Below are positions 1-9,908 of a DNA stretch of 47,879 bases, one piece after another. Source of the stretch: Candidatus Didemnitutus sp. Its GTDB lineage: Bacteria; Verrucomicrobiota; Verrucomicrobiia; Opitutales; Opitutaceae. The translations under genes and the position numbers were made by a program. Location of the stretch: assembly GCA_023701285.1 (NCBI GenBank), contig JAMPXH010000019.1, positions 1 to 47,879 of the forward strand. The letters run 5' to 3'. The number at the start of each line of letters is the position of its first letter. Position 1 is the stretch's first letter. The notes under the pieces are model-generated. The model was not told where the DNA came from. It saw nothing but the letters and a program-made list of their open reading frames with translations, and did not search any database.

Positions 1-3000
1 GCGCGCGCCACGACCACCGCCAACGTCCGCACCTTCACCGTGCTGCCGGTGAACGACGCGCCCACCGCCACCTTGCCCGGCAATCCCGTCGTCGACGAGG
101 ACAGCGCTCCCTTCACGGTCACCATCACCGATCTCTCCCCAGGCCCGGCCAACGAATCCTCCCAGCAGGTCATCGCGGTCACGGCCTCCGTCGGCGCGCA
201 GACCACGCCCGGCCTGATCCAGGCCGTCACCGCGGATTACACGCCCGGTGCCAGCTCCGCCGCGCTGACCGTCACGCTCGGCGCAGGCCTCGCCGGCACG
301 GCGCAGATCGACGTCACGATTCAGGACAACGGCGGCACCGCGCCCGGCGCCGATACCTCCACCGCGAGCTTCCTCGTCACCGTGCGTCCCGTCGCCGATC
401 CGCCGAAACTCGTCGAAGGGCAGGGGCAGAAATTCGCCGCCTTCACCAACGACCAGCTCCCGTCCAACCGCCAGGTTGCGATCGACCTCTCCGGCGTCTT
501 CACCGATGCCGACGGCGACCCCATCAGCCTCGTCTTCCAATCCATCGTCGACGACGACCACATCCTCGACGACGAGGCGCCCGGCGGCCTCGTCTTCTCC
601 GCCTCGTCGCCGCAGACCCTGCTCGTCACCTTCCCGCCCGACGCCTACGGCGAAGCCACCATCGTCTTCCAAGCCCTTGCCGGCGGCGTGTTCTCGCAGG
701 ACACCGCCACGCTCCGCATCCAGCTCACGCCGCCGCTCGGCGCCCCGTCGTTCCGCGCCATCCCTGCGCTGGCCTTCGACGAGGATTCCGGCAACCAGAC
801 CGTCTCCGTCCTCGAGATTCGCGGCGGCCTGCCGGCGCCGGGCCCCGCCACCGTGCAGACGCTCACCGCGCAGATTGTCTCTGCCACACCGGCCGACCTC
901 TTCGCCCCCGTCGCGTCCGGCGACGTCACTTACACCGCCGGCGCGGAGACCGGCACCATCATCCTGCGCCCGGCCGCGAACCGCTCCGGCACCGCCACGC
1001 TCCGCGTCACCGTCACCGACGACGGCACCGCCTCCGCTGCGCGCGCCGTCACCTTCACGCAGGACGTGCCCGTCGTCGTCCGCAACGTCGACGACCGGCC
1101 CTACCGCGTGCAGCCGTTCTCGCCCCCGACCTTCAACGAGGATCAGTTCCTCGCCGCCGGCGGCCGCGCCGCCCTCGACCTCACCGGCATCTTCGCCGAC
1201 GACGAAGGCGCCCCCGTGCGCGTGCGCATCCTCTCCATTGCCGACCCCGCTGACGTCATCGACCAGGAGAACGGCCACACCGCCACCGATCCCTTCAACC
1301 CCGAGCGCATCCTCCTTGCCCTGAACGAGAATGCCTCCGGCTCCGTCACCTTCACCGTCGGCGCCACCGCCAACGGCGTCGACTCGACCGACACCGACGT
1401 CTTCACCCTCGTAGTCAACCCCGTCAACGATCCGCCCACGCTCGACCCGCTCGCCACGCTGGCCATCACGCAGCAGCAGGCCACCTACAGCGTTCCGCTC
1501 AGCGGTCTCGGCGTCGGCCCCGCCAACGAGTCCGCGCAAAACCTCCTCGCGCTCACGCCCACCGTCCAGTCCTCGACCGTGCCCGGCCTCATCACGAACC
1601 TCGCCGTCACCCACCAGGGCAACGACGCCACCGGCACGCTCACGTTCAGCCTCGGCGCGCGCTTCGGCACCGCCGTGATCCAGCTCGCCGTGCAGGACGA
1701 CGGCGGCACCGCCCGCGGCGGCGTCGACACCTTCACGCGCACCCTCACGGTCAACGTCAACATTGCCGACAAGCCGCCGACACTCGTGCAACCCGCCGCG
1801 CCGCTCACGTTCCTCGAGGATCAGTTCACCGCCGCGGCCGGGGTCACCACCGTCAGCCTCGCCGGCAGCTACGCCGATCCCGATGGCGACGCCGTCACCT
1901 ACCAGCTTGGCGCCATCACCGATCCGGCCGACATCCTCGCCGACGAGCAGCCGGCCGGAGTCGCCCTCACCGGCGCCGCCGGCGATGCGCTCAAACTCAC
2001 GCTTCGCCCCAACGCCTTCGGCTCCGCCTCCGTGCGCTACCGCGCCGGCTCCCGCGGCCTCTTCTCGCCCACTTACGACACCCTCCAGATCACCGTCACG
2101 CCGGTGAACGACGCGCCCGCGCTCGACCAAATCTCCTCCGTCAGCGTGCCCGCCGGGTCGGCCGAAAAAGTCGTCACACTCTCCGGCCTCAACGTCGGCC
2201 CGCGCGAGTCCGCCGTGCAAACCCTCCTCGGCGTGTCCGCCACCGTCACCGGCGGTGCCGCGCAATTCGCCGCCGCCCCGAGCGTCACGCTCGACGCCTC
2301 CGGCCGCACCGCGACCCTCCGCTTCACGCCGTCCAACACCGCCGGCACCGCGACCGTGCAGGTCGCCGTGCAGGACAACGGCGGCACGGACAACAGCGGC
2401 ATCGATACCGTCACGCGCAGCTTCACCGTCACCGTCACGCCCGTCGACCATCCGCCCGTGCCGTCCGGCGCCGCGCCCGCGTATACCTACGCCGAGGATC
2501 AGTTCGCCGGCGCCGCCAACCTCACCACCGAGACGCTGCCCGCGCTCTTCACCGATCCCGACGGCGACGCCGTCTCGCTGCTGCTCGGCGCGATCAGCGA
2601 CCCCGACGATGTGCTCGATAACGAGAATAGCCGCGTGCTCCTGCTGCCCGGCAACGTCTTGCAACTCGCCTTCGTTCCCGACGCGCACGGCGCCGCGACC
2701 GTGCCTGTCTACGGCTTTGCCAACGGCCGGCGCTCCGAGCAGCCGCAAAACCTCGTCATCACCGTCACCGCCGTGAACGACGCGCCGCTCGCCGGCGTGC
2801 CCGAGCGCGTCGTCGTCGCGCCCGATCAGACGCGCGTCTCCTTCATGCTCGAACTCCAGTCACCCGGCCCGAAGGAGCAGGAGCAGCGCCTTGCCACGCT
2901 CGAGGCCACCTGGACCTCCCATGCTGGCGAAAACGTGGAGCTCCCATCGCTCGCCTTCTCCCGCGCTGGCGCCGTGCCGGTGGAGATCGCTCTGCCCGGC

Positions 3001-4086
3001 GGAGCCGCGTTCGCCGAAGGCACGCTGCGCTTCACGGTGCGCGATGACGGCGGCACCGCCCGCGGCGGCGTCGACGCACTTACGCGCGACGTGGCTTTCG
3101 CCCGCGAGGCCGGCGAGCGTCCGTGGCGCGTGCTCGCGGCGCCCGCGCCGACCGTGCGTCCCGCCACGCTCGGCGGGGTGGCGGGCCTGCAACTGGATTT
3201 CGGCGGCCGTTACGCCGCCCGCGGTCTCGGCCGGGTCGAGCTTGTGCCGCTCGGCCTCGACGACCCCGCCGGCGCCATCGACCTCGCCCGCTCCGGCCGC
3301 GTCGCCGACGAGCCCACGCAACTCTTCCTCGCGCTCGTGCCCGGCGCGCCCGCGGCCACGGTGGCCATCGCCTACACGGCGGCGAGCGAAGGCCGCCTCG
3401 CGGCCACGCCCGAAACCTTCACGTTCCACACCGGCACCGTCGCGGCGACGGTCGCCGCCGGTCCGGGCGAATCCGCGCTGCACGCGCGCCCGGTGATCGA
3501 TGGGCAATTCCGTCCTGATGTCTTCGCCGTCCGCGCGCAACCGGAGGCGGGTTTCCCGGCCTTCACGCGCTGGATTTGGCTCAGCGCCGGCAACGATGCC
3601 GGTTTCGGCGCCCGCTCCGCGGAGACACCGGAGGGAGAGTTCGCCTCCGCCGTGTTGCAGGTGCCGGTCACGGACGGTGAAGCGGTTGTTTACGAGACCG
3701 TCGCCCGGAGTGCCTTCGTGCGCCGGCGGACCGAGGCCGACGCGGCAGCGAACCGGCTGGCCGACGACGATCAGGACGGCATCCCCGCCTTCATCGAACG
3801 CCTCATGGGTCTCGACCCGGCCCGGCGCGAGACCGCAGCGCTGCACCCGACTTTCGTGCGCGAACGCGGCCGCGATTGGCTGGAGCTGCGCTACAGCCGC
3901 ATGAAGACGCGCACCGAGGGTGTCCTGCAGCTCGAGCGTCTCGACGAACAGGGCCGCTGGGTGCCCGATACGACTGCGCCGGAGATTCTCGAATCGCACG
4001 ACGAATCCGACTTGGTGCGCGTGCTTTATCCGCTCGATGGCACGCGGCCCGTGCTCGTGCGCTTCCGCGCGGCTCCGGTGGAGTGA
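1..4086 (+). CDS. Giant secreted repeat protein with cadherin/Ig-like modules (5' end outside window)
   Basis: The reading frame is open from base 1, so the start and any signal peptide lie to the left; 1361 residues are visible. It consists of about five copies of a roughly 225-residue super-repeat, each made of two beta-rich modules. One carries 'GPANESxQ' and 'VQDxGGTxxGGxDTxTR' signatures. The other carries 'EDQF', 'ADPDGDAV' and '[12 protein letters not shown]' signatures. Linkers read 'VNDAP' or 'VNDPP', as in bacterial cadherin-like and tandem Ig-like surface proteins. The acidic D/N motifs suggest calcium binding. The last 120 residues form a different module starting '[19 protein letters not shown]', related to the C-terminal modules of two other secreted proteins in this window. 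A role as surface adhesin or matrix protein is inferred; no catalytic domain is visible. ATG at 40 is an internal methionine. Confidence 0.85.
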   Translation, partial: ARATTTANVRTFTVLPVNDAPTATLPGNPVVDEDSAPFTVTITDLSPGPANESSQQVIAVTASVGAQTTPGLIQAVTADYTPGASSAALTVTLGAGLAGTAQIDVTIQDNGGTAPGADTSTASFLVTVRPVADPPKLVEGQGQKFAAFTNDQLPSNRQVAIDLSGVFTDADGDPISLVFQSIVDDDHILDDEAPGGLVFSASSPQTLLVTFPPDAYGEATIVFQALAGGVFSQDTATLRIQLTPPLGAPSFRAIPALAFDEDSGNQTVSVLEIRGGLPAPGPATVQTLTAQIVSATPADLFAPVASGDVTYTAGAETGTIILRPAANRSGTATLRVTVTDDGTASAARAVTFTQDVPVVVRNVDDRPYRVQPFSPPTFNEDQFLAAGGRAALDLTGIFADDEGAPVRVRILSIADPADVIDQENGHTATDPFNPERILLALNENASGSVTFTVGATANGVDSTDTDVFTLVVNPVNDPPTLDPLATLAITQQQATYSVPLSGLGVGPANESAQNLLALTPTVQSSTVPGLITNLAVTHQGNDATGTLTFSLGARFGTAVIQLAVQDDGGTARGGVDTFTRTLTVNVNIADKPPTLVQPAAPLTFLEDQFTAAAGVTTVSLAGSYADPDGDAVTYQLGAITDPADILADEQPAGVALTGAAGDALKLTLRPNAFGSASVRYRAGSRGLFSPTYDTLQITVTPVNDAPALDQISSVSVPAGSAEKVVTLSGLNVGPRESAVQTLLGVSATVTGGAAQFAAAPSVTLDASGRTATLRFTPSNTAGTATVQVAVQDNGGTDNSGIDTVTRSFTVTVTPVDHPPVPSGAAPAYTYAEDQFAGAANLTTETLPALFTDPDGDAVSLLLGAISDPDDVLDNENSRVLLLPGNVLQLAFVPDAHGAATVPVYGFANGRRSEQPQNLVITVTAVNDAPLAGVPERVVVAPDQTRVSFMLELQSPGPKEQEQRLATLEATWTSHAGENVELPSLAFSRAGAVPVEIALPGGAAFAEGTLRFTVRDDGGTARGGVDALTRDVAFAREAGERPWRVLAAPAPTVRPATLGGVAGLQLDFGGRYAARGLGRVELVPLGLDDPAGAIDLARSGRVADEPTQLFLALVPGAPAATVAIAYTAASEGRLAATPETFTFHTGTVAATVAAGPGESALHARPVIDGQFRPDVFAVRAQPEAGFPAFTRWIWLSAGNDAGFGARSAETPEGEFASAVLQVPVTDGEAVVYETVARSAFVRRRTEADAAANRLADDDQDGIPAFIERLMGLDPARRETAALHPTFVRERGRDWLELRYSRMKTRTEGVLQLERLDEQGRWVPDTTAPEILESHDESDLVRVLYPLDGTRPVLVRFRAAPVE
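49..3470 (+). repeat. Five tandem two-module super-repeats (period about 680 nt) in the surface protein gene
   Basis: Module pairs begin near bases 49, 731, 1438, 2119 and 2788, giving spacings of about 682, 707, 681 and 669 nt. The DNA 'gtgaacgacgcgcc' recurs at the module joints near 49, 2104 and 2773. Copies 3 and 4 are the most alike and copy 5 is the most diverged, with its second half (about 3114-3470) barely recognisable. Boundaries are approximate because they were set by eye from the translation. Confidence 0.7.
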
Positions 4087-4235
4087 TCCGCCCCGGTGCC
4101 GCCCCGTGCGCCCCGGCCCGATGGAAAAGACGAACTGAATGGCGGGTTTCGCGAACTGGCCGGGCTCGAAAGCGCCCGCCTCGCCCCGATGCTGGCAGGG
4201 GCTGTGTCGCCGGCTGTGGCGCCGCGGCTCCCTGC

Positions 4236-5630
4236 ATGTCTGCCCTTCCGCGTTCCCCTGAGCCCCTGAGTTATGAAGTCGTCGTCGTCGGTGGCGGCGT
4301 CTCCGGTTGCGCCGCCGCGCTGGCGGCCGCCCGCGCCGGCGCGCGCGTGCTGCTGGTGGAGGAACACGGTTTCCCTGGCGGCTCGCTCACGGCGATGGGC
4401 GTGGGCCCGATGATGAGTTTCCACAATCCCTCCGGCCGGCAGGTCGTGGGCGGCATCGCCGACGAGATCATCCGCCGCCTGCAGGCGCGCGGCGCCAGCC
4501 TCGGGCACATCGCGGACACGACGACGTATTGCAGCACGGTGACGCCGTTCGACAGCGAGGAGTTGAAGATCGAGCTTGAGACCATGCTCGCCGAGGCGCG
4601 GGTCGACGTGCTCTACCACACGCAGCTCGCCGCGGCGTCCGCGGCGGAGGATCGCGTCGTCGCGATCACGCTGTGCAACAAGGCCGGTCTCACCGAGGTG
4701 CGGGCGGAGGTCTTCGTCGACGCCACGGGCGACGGCGATCTGGCGGCGCGCGCGGGCGTGCCCTTCGTGTTCGGCCGCGCAGGCGACGGCGCCGCGCAGC
4801 CGATGACGATGAACCTCAAGCTGGCCAACGTGGACACCGCCGCCGTGCGCGCCTACGCGCTGGCGCACCCGGAGGATTTTCTCTGGCACCCGCACGGCGC
4901 GGAAGAGGGGCGCCGTCGGTTGGAGCGTTCGCCACGCATCAGCCTCGCGGGCTTCGTCGGGGCTTGGCGCGCCGCGAAGGCGCGGGGCGAGATCGACGTG
5001 CCGCGCGACCACGTGCTGTTCTTCGAGACGCCCGTGGAGGGCGTCGTGGTCGTGAACACCTCGCGCGTCACCGGGCTCGACGCCACCGATCCGCTGCAGC
5101 TCTCGCGCGCCGAGGCGATCGGCCGGCGGCAATGCCAGCAGATCTTCCAGTTCTTGCGACGCGAGGCGCCGGGTTTCGCCGCGGCGGTGCGGATGGATTC
5201 GTCGCCGAAGATCGGCGTGCGCGAGACGCGCCACATCGTCGGCCGCTACCTCATCACCGCGGACGATCTCGTGGCCGCGCGGCCCTTCGCCGACACGATC
5301 GCGCTCGGTGGTTACCCGATCGACATCCATTCCCCGTCGTCCGAGACCACGCTCACGACCTACCTGCAGGCGGACGGCGCCTACGAGATCCCGTTGCGCA
5401 GCCTGTTGCCGGAGAAGATCGGCAACCTGCTGGTCGTCGGCCGCTGCATCAGCGCGACGCACGAGGCCTCGGCCGGGTTGCGCGTCTCGCCCATCGCGAT
5501 GGCGATCGGGCAGGGCGGCGGCGTTGCCGCCGCGGAGGCGGCGCGGCTCCGCGTGCCGGTCGCGGCGGTGCCTTTTGCGGCGTTGCGCTCGCGGTTGCTC
5601 GAGCAAGGAGCCATCCTGCCCGCGCGCTGA
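4236..5630 (+). CDS. FAD-dependent oxidoreductase (FAD_oxidored family)
   Basis: This 464-residue protein starts with a dinucleotide-binding beta-alpha-beta fold, '[20 protein letters not shown]' at about residues 15-34, followed by 'VEEHGFPGG'. It has the second FAD contact '[17 protein letters not shown]' and a C-terminal '[20 protein letters not shown]' segment typical of the family. Such flavoproteins are common in Planctomycetes and Verrucomicrobia next to glycoside hydrolases, but their substrates are mostly unknown. The ATG at 4236 is chosen because it lies just before the Rossmann fold; the frame is open further upstream into the preceding gene, without supporting similarity. It is 37 nt from the transporter gene and probably the first gene of a three-gene operon. 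Oxidation of a sugar or uronate derivative is inferred from context only. Confidence 0.85.
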   Translation: MSALPRSPEPLSYEVVVVGGGVSGCAAALAAARAGARVLLVEEHGFPGGSLTAMGVGPMMSFHNPSGRQVVGGIADEIIRRLQARGASLGHIADTTTYCSTVTPFDSEELKIELETMLAEARVDVLYHTQLAAASAAEDRVVAITLCNKAGLTEVRAEVFVDATGDGDLAARAGVPFVFGRAGDGAAQPMTMNLKLANVDTAAVRAYALAHPEDFLWHPHGAEEGRRRLERSPRISLAGFVGAWRAAKARGEIDVPRDHVLFFETPVEGVVVVNTSRVTGLDATDPLQLSRAEAIGRRQCQQIFQFLRREAPGFAAAVRMDSSPKIGVRETRHIVGRYLITADDLVAARPFADTIALGGYPIDIHSPSSETTLTTYLQADGAYEIPLRSLLPEKIGNLLVVGRCISATHEASAGLRVSPIAMAIGQGGGVAAAEAARLRVPVAAVPFAALRSRLLEQGAILPAR

Positions 5631-5667
5631 TTTTCACCCGGCCGTCTCACCCCACCGAACCCCCGCC

Positions 5668-6909
5668 ATGTCCTGGCTCATTCCTGAACGCCGTCGCTGG
5701 ATCATTCTCGCGCTCATCTTCGCCGCGATGGTGTTGAACTACGTGGACCGGCAGATCGTGTCCGTGCTGAAACCGGTGCTGAAGGCCGAGTTTGCGCTCG
5801 ACGACCGTGGCTACGCGATGCTGCTGAACGCCTTCGTCTTTTGCTATGCGGCGACCTACGCCGGCGCGGGCTGGCTGGTGGACCGGCTCGGCGCGGGGCG
5901 CGTGATGTTCGCCGGCGTGCTCGCGTGGTCGGGTGCGTCGCTGTTGTGCGGGTTCGCCCAGACCTTCGGCCAGCTCGTGGCCTGTCGCGGCCTGCTCGGC
6001 GTCTCCGAGCCGACGACCTTCCCGTCGCAACTCCGCACGGTCACGGTGTGGTTCCCGCCGGCTTTGCGTGCGACGGCCAACAGCATCTGCGCGGCCGGCT
6101 CCACGGTCGGCGCCGTCGTGGCGCCGCCGCTCGTGGCGTGGCTGGCCCTGAGCTTCAACTGGCGCGCGGCCTTCATCGTGCCGGCGATCGTGGGGCTGAT
6201 CCTGGCCTTCGCCTGGCGCGCGCTGTATCGCGATCCGCCGCCCGGCACCGCGGTTCCGGCGGGTGCCGCCGCACCCACGCCGGTGACGGCGTTCACCTGG
6301 CCCCAGCTGTGGCGGACGCGCAGCCTGTGGGGCATTTTGTTGAGCCGCTTCGTCAGCGATCCGGTGTGGTATTTCTGCCTGTTCTGGCTGCCGGGTTACC
6401 TGCAGGAGAGCTCGGGGCTGACGCTGGCGCAGGTCGGCATGATCGGCTGGATTCCATTCCTTGTCGCGGACCTCGGCGGCATCGGCAGCTCCTGGGGCTC
6501 CGATCGGCTCGTGCGGCGCGGCTTCGCCCCGCTGCGGGCGCGCAAGCTCACGCTGGCCGGCGCGGCGCTGCTCGGGCCGCTCTGCGCGCTCACGCCGCAC
6601 CTGCCGCACGTGGCGGCAACGCTGGCGATCTTCAGCGTCGTGGGCGCGGTGTGCCTGACGTGGCTGTTCAATCTCGGCGTCGTGGTCGCGGAGAGTTTTC
6701 CCGCCGCCAACGTCGGCAGCGTGTGGGGCATCGCGGGTGCTTGCGGCGCCGTGGGCGCGATGTGCTTCAACGCTTTCGTCGGCGAGGCGATGGCCACCGT
6801 CGGTCCGACGACGATCTTCGCGGCGCTGGCGGTGCTGCACCCGCTCGCCGCCGTCATCCTCACGTTGACCGTGCGCGTGGAGCGCCCGGCTGCGGCCCCG
6901 GCGGCATGA
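5668..6909 (+). CDS. MFS transporter, anion:cation symporter (hexuronate-type) family
   Basis: The 413-residue protein has about twelve hydrophobic segments. The opening 'FAAMVLNYVDRQIVSVLKPV' matches the N-terminal signature of ExuT-like hexuronate/glucarate carriers (NYxDRxxxS). The segment 'GAGWLVDRLGAGRVM' is the family's loop 2-3 motif, and 'GVSEPTTFPSQLRTVTVWFP' matches the conserved region around helix 4. It should import a sugar acid across the cytoplasmic membrane by proton symport. The start is the ATG 37 nt after the flavoprotein stop. Its stop codon overlaps the start of the GH2 gene in ATGA, so translation is probably coupled. Substrate assignment to uronates is by family resemblance and is not proven. 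Confidence 0.88.
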   Translation: MSWLIPERRRWIILALIFAAMVLNYVDRQIVSVLKPVLKAEFALDDRGYAMLLNAFVFCYAATYAGAGWLVDRLGAGRVMFAGVLAWSGASLLCGFAQTFGQLVACRGLLGVSEPTTFPSQLRTVTVWFPPALRATANSICAAGSTVGAVVAPPLVAWLALSFNWRAAFIVPAIVGLILAFAWRALYRDPPPGTAVPAGAAAPTPVTAFTWPQLWRTRSLWGILLSRFVSDPVWYFCLFWLPGYLQESSGLTLAQVGMIGWIPFLVADLGGIGSSWGSDRLVRRGFAPLRARKLTLAGAALLGPLCALTPHLPHVAATLAIFSVVGAVCLTWLFNLGVVVAESFPAANVGSVWGIAGACGAVGAMCFNAFVGEAMATVGPTTIFAALAVLHPLAAVILTLTVRVERPAAAPAA

Positions 6910-9716
6910 GGCGCTCGGTCGCACTCGCGCTCGTCTGCGCGCTGCTGCTGGCGGCCACGGGCCTGCGCGCGGCCGCCCCGGTGGCGCCGCAGCAGATCCT
7001 GCTCAACGGCGAAGGCTGGACCTTTCTGCCCGTGCAGCGGCCGTTCTACGGCTACGAGCTCGACGCGCCCGGACGCTGGAAACCGCCGGCGCGCAGCCAC
7101 GCCTTCATCGTCGATGCGCTGTCCGATCCCGCCAACGACTGGACCACGCCGCGCGCCGTGCGCGTGCCCATGGCGTGGAGCAGCGCGACCTCCGATCCCG
7201 GCTCGCGTGCCGTGGGCGGGGATTTCGCTTTTCCGTGGTTCTGGCAATACGTGCACGTCGGACGCTACGAGCGCACCTTCGACGTGCCCGCGTCCTTTGC
7301 GGGGCAGCACATCCAGCTCGACTTCGAGAGCGTGAATTTCCGCTGCTGGGTCTACGTGAACGACCAGCTCGTGACCACGGGCGAGAACGCGGAGTTCACC
7401 CACGAGAACAAACATCCCTTCGCGGTCGACATCACCGCACATGTCGCGGTGCCGTCCACCGGCAACCGCCTGCGCGTGGTCGTGCACGATTTCACCGCGA
7501 GCTTCGCTGGCGCGTTCCCGAACGAGGACCACCCGAAGACGGGCATCACGTATCCGCTCGGCGACCGCTGCGACTATTACAACAAGGATCGCGGCTGGCG
7601 GAACATCGACAACGGCATCCTCGGCGACGTCGCCCTGCGCGCCGTGCCGCCGTTGCACGTGGCCGACGTGTTTGTCCGCACCTCCGTGCGCCGCGGCGAG
7701 ATCGCAGCGGACGTCACGCTGCGCAACGCCGACGCGCGACCGCGCACGGTGCGCGTGCAGGCCGCCGTGGCCGAGTGGCGCAGCGGCGCGCGCGTGCTGG
7801 ATTTCTCCGCCGCCCCCGCGGTCACGCTCGCGGCCGGCGAGGAGCGCACGATCACCCTGACGCAACCGTGGACGCAGCCCCGGCTCTGGTGGCCGCACGA
7901 TCCGTTCCTGCATCGCCTCGAACTCACGCTGCGCGAGGACGACCGCACGGTGGCCGTGCACTCGGAGCGCTTCGGCTTCCGCGAGGTCGAGCTGGTGGCG
8001 TCGGACGACGTCGACCGGCGCGGCTTCTACCTCAACGGCGTGCGCACCCGTCTGTTCGGCGAATCCGTCGAGCCGACCTGGAAGGACGGCTACACCGAGG
8101 GCGTCGGCACGAGCGGCCTCTACCTCTACAATCCCGAATACTGGTCCGCGCTCCTCGACGAGGCGAAGCGGCTCAACATCTCCGTGCTCCGTCCGCACCG
8201 CGGCATGTGGTTGCGAAGCATGTTCGCGCTCGCGGACGAGAAGGGCGTGATGCTCATCGCCGAGTCCACGATCAACAACGGCAACCACCAGGGCGGGCTC
8301 GGCACGCCGGAGAACCAGCGGCGCGCGATCCGCGACCTCGTGCGCACGCTACGCAACCATCCCTCGGTCGTGCTCTGGTGCCTCGCCAACGAGAGCCCGT
8401 GGGACGACACCTGGGGCGAGGAGGCGGCGCGGCACGATCCGACGCGGCCCTTCGTCGCGACGCAGACCGAGCCGCGCCATCATCCCTCGCCGTGGCTCGC
8501 GGCGGCGACGGGGTCGTATGCGATGGGATTGTCCGGCTACGAGCCGCGCATTTACGGACGGCACGACGCCAACTGGGGACCCAAGCCGCTCTACATCTAC
8601 GAGGACAACGCCTGCTACGACCAACCCGCCGACGCCGACCGCGTGCGCGCCGTGCAGCAAGGGCTGACGATCTTCCGCGGCCACCGCAGCTCCGGCTACG
8701 AGATCGTGAGCACGTTCTACACGTGGCAGAAACTCTACGGCCAGCCGCGCGACCCGGCGGAGCAACTACTCCAGATCGAATGGAGCGAGGAGGAGTTGCG
8801 CGCTGGCGGCTACCGTCCGGCGCAGGCCCGTCTGCCGCTGCTCGACCCGTGGACGCAACGTCCGGGCTATCGCATCCTGCGACCGCTCGCTCGCGGCCCG
8901 CATTCGCCGGAGGAGTTCTGGCAACGAAGCTTTTCGCCCGTGGCCGTGTTCGATCGCGCGCACGACGAGCGCCGCGATGTTGGGGCGATGCCCTACGTCG
9001 CTCCGCTCACGCCCGCGCGCACCCTCACGATCCACAACGACGACCTCGTCGATCGCACGACGCAGCTGGAAATTGAATGGACAGTCCGCGCGCTGGAGTC
9101 CGACGCCGTGCTGTCGACCGGCCGCCTCGCGCTCGACGTGCCGCTGGGTGGAGTTCGCGCGCGTGAAATCGTCCTCGACGTGCAGGGGCACGATGCGGTG
9201 CGCGTCACCTACCGGGCGGTGAAGTCGGGGCGCGTGCGCTTCGAGGAAACCATCCGGCTCGCCAAGGTGGCGGACCAACCCACAGAGACGGCGCCAGCAT
9301 CTGCGGCCGTAGTCTCCGGGGATGAGGTGGTGTTGCCTGCCACAGGAAGCGACGTGACCGCGCGCGGTTACCGTCGCGCCACCTTGGCCGGACAGCTGGG
9401 CGATGCCGTGCTGATCGCGGAGCCGGCGCAGGCGACGGACTTCGTGGAGTTCACGCCGACGCTCGCGCGCGACGGCGATTATCATCTCTGGCTGCACGTG
9501 CCGCCCGGCCTGAGCGGCCGCCTCGGCGTGGACGTGCGGCACGACACGTTGAACACGACGCTCGAAGTCCCGCTCGATCAGCCCGGTTGGATCGCGATCA
9601 CGCGCACGCCGCTGCGCCTGCGCGCCGGCGCGCTGCAGAATGCGATCCGCTTCACGCCGCACGGCGACACGCCGCGCTCCGTCGTCGATGCGATCAAACT
9701 CGTGCGCGTGCGCTGA
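6906..9716 (+). CDS. Secreted glycoside hydrolase family 2-type beta-glycosidase
   Basis: This 936-residue protein starts with a signal peptide (residues 1-24, 'LALVCALLLAATGLRA'). The order is then a GH2 sugar-binding jelly-roll (about 90-200, 'GRYERTFDVPASFAGQ' ... 'NFRCWVYVNDQLV'), an immunoglobulin-like domain (about 215-340), a TIM barrel and C-terminal beta domains. The acid/base residue is Glu496 in 'VVLWCLANES', the classic GH2 N-E signature. The probable nucleophile is Glu566 in 'PLYIYEDNACYD', although the usual GH2 context there is less conserved. It is longer than LacZ-like minimal enzymes because of extra C-terminal domains. The start overlaps the transporter stop (ATGA). A beta-galactosidase, beta-glucuronidase or beta-mannosidase activity is possible and the exact sugar cannot be read from sequence alone. 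Location is periplasmic or outer surface. Confidence 0.87.
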   Translation: MRRSVALALVCALLLAATGLRAAAPVAPQQILLNGEGWTFLPVQRPFYGYELDAPGRWKPPARSHAFIVDALSDPANDWTTPRAVRVPMAWSSATSDPGSRAVGGDFAFPWFWQYVHVGRYERTFDVPASFAGQHIQLDFESVNFRCWVYVNDQLVTTGENAEFTHENKHPFAVDITAHVAVPSTGNRLRVVVHDFTASFAGAFPNEDHPKTGITYPLGDRCDYYNKDRGWRNIDNGILGDVALRAVPPLHVADVFVRTSVRRGEIAADVTLRNADARPRTVRVQAAVAEWRSGARVLDFSAAPAVTLAAGEERTITLTQPWTQPRLWWPHDPFLHRLELTLREDDRTVAVHSERFGFREVELVASDDVDRRGFYLNGVRTRLFGESVEPTWKDGYTEGVGTSGLYLYNPEYWSALLDEAKRLNISVLRPHRGMWLRSMFALADEKGVMLIAESTINNGNHQGGLGTPENQRRAIRDLVRTLRNHPSVVLWCLANESPWDDTWGEEAARHDPTRPFVATQTEPRHHPSPWLAAATGSYAMGLSGYEPRIYGRHDANWGPKPLYIYEDNACYDQPADADRVRAVQQGLTIFRGHRSSGYEIVSTFYTWQKLYGQPRDPAEQLLQIEWSEEELRAGGYRPAQARLPLLDPWTQRPGYRILRPLARGPHSPEEFWQRSFSPVAVFDRAHDERRDVGAMPYVAPLTPARTLTIHNDDLVDRTTQLEIEWTVRALESDAVLSTGRLALDVPLGGVRAREIVLDVQGHDAVRVTYRAVKSGRVRFEETIRLAKVADQPTETAPASAAVVSGDEVVLPATGSDVTARGYRRATLAGQLGDAVLIAEPAQATDFVEFTPTLARDGDYHLWLHVPPGLSGRLGVDVRHDTLNTTLEVPLDQPGWIAITRTPLRLRAGALQNAIRFTPHGDTPRSVVDAIKLVRVR

Positions 9717-9765
9717 GCGGGAAATGCGGATCAGGCCAGCGTTCCCGCGGCATTTTAAAATTGTG

Positions 9766-9840
9766 GAGCCGCGAAGCGCGGTAGCGGCCGTCGTCCCTGA
9801 CGGCCACCTTGCGTGTAGCGCTCGGGACGAGCGCCGCTAC
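9766..9840. repeat. REP-like intergenic palindromic element with two or three hairpins
   Basis: Between the convergent GH2 and oxidoreductase genes there is a compound palindromic stretch. One hairpin has arms GGCCGTC (9786-9792) and GACGGCC (9799-9805). A second runs 9815-9840, with GTAG/CTAC outer arms and CGCTCG/CGAGCG inner arms around GGA. A shorter GC hairpin lies at about 9767-9782. The two main hairpins carry related 'GTCCCTGACGG' and 'CTCGGGACGAG' centres, a pattern like dispersed REP elements. No T-tract follows, so it is not a typical intrinsic terminator, though it may stop transcription from both sides. Only one copy is in this window, so dispersal is inferred. Confidence 0.55.
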
Positions 9841-9908
9841 CTCAAGCCAAGCGGGATCGGCAAGGATGCCGGCGCACGCACCAACCCCAAGACCAACGGC
9901 GATGGCCG

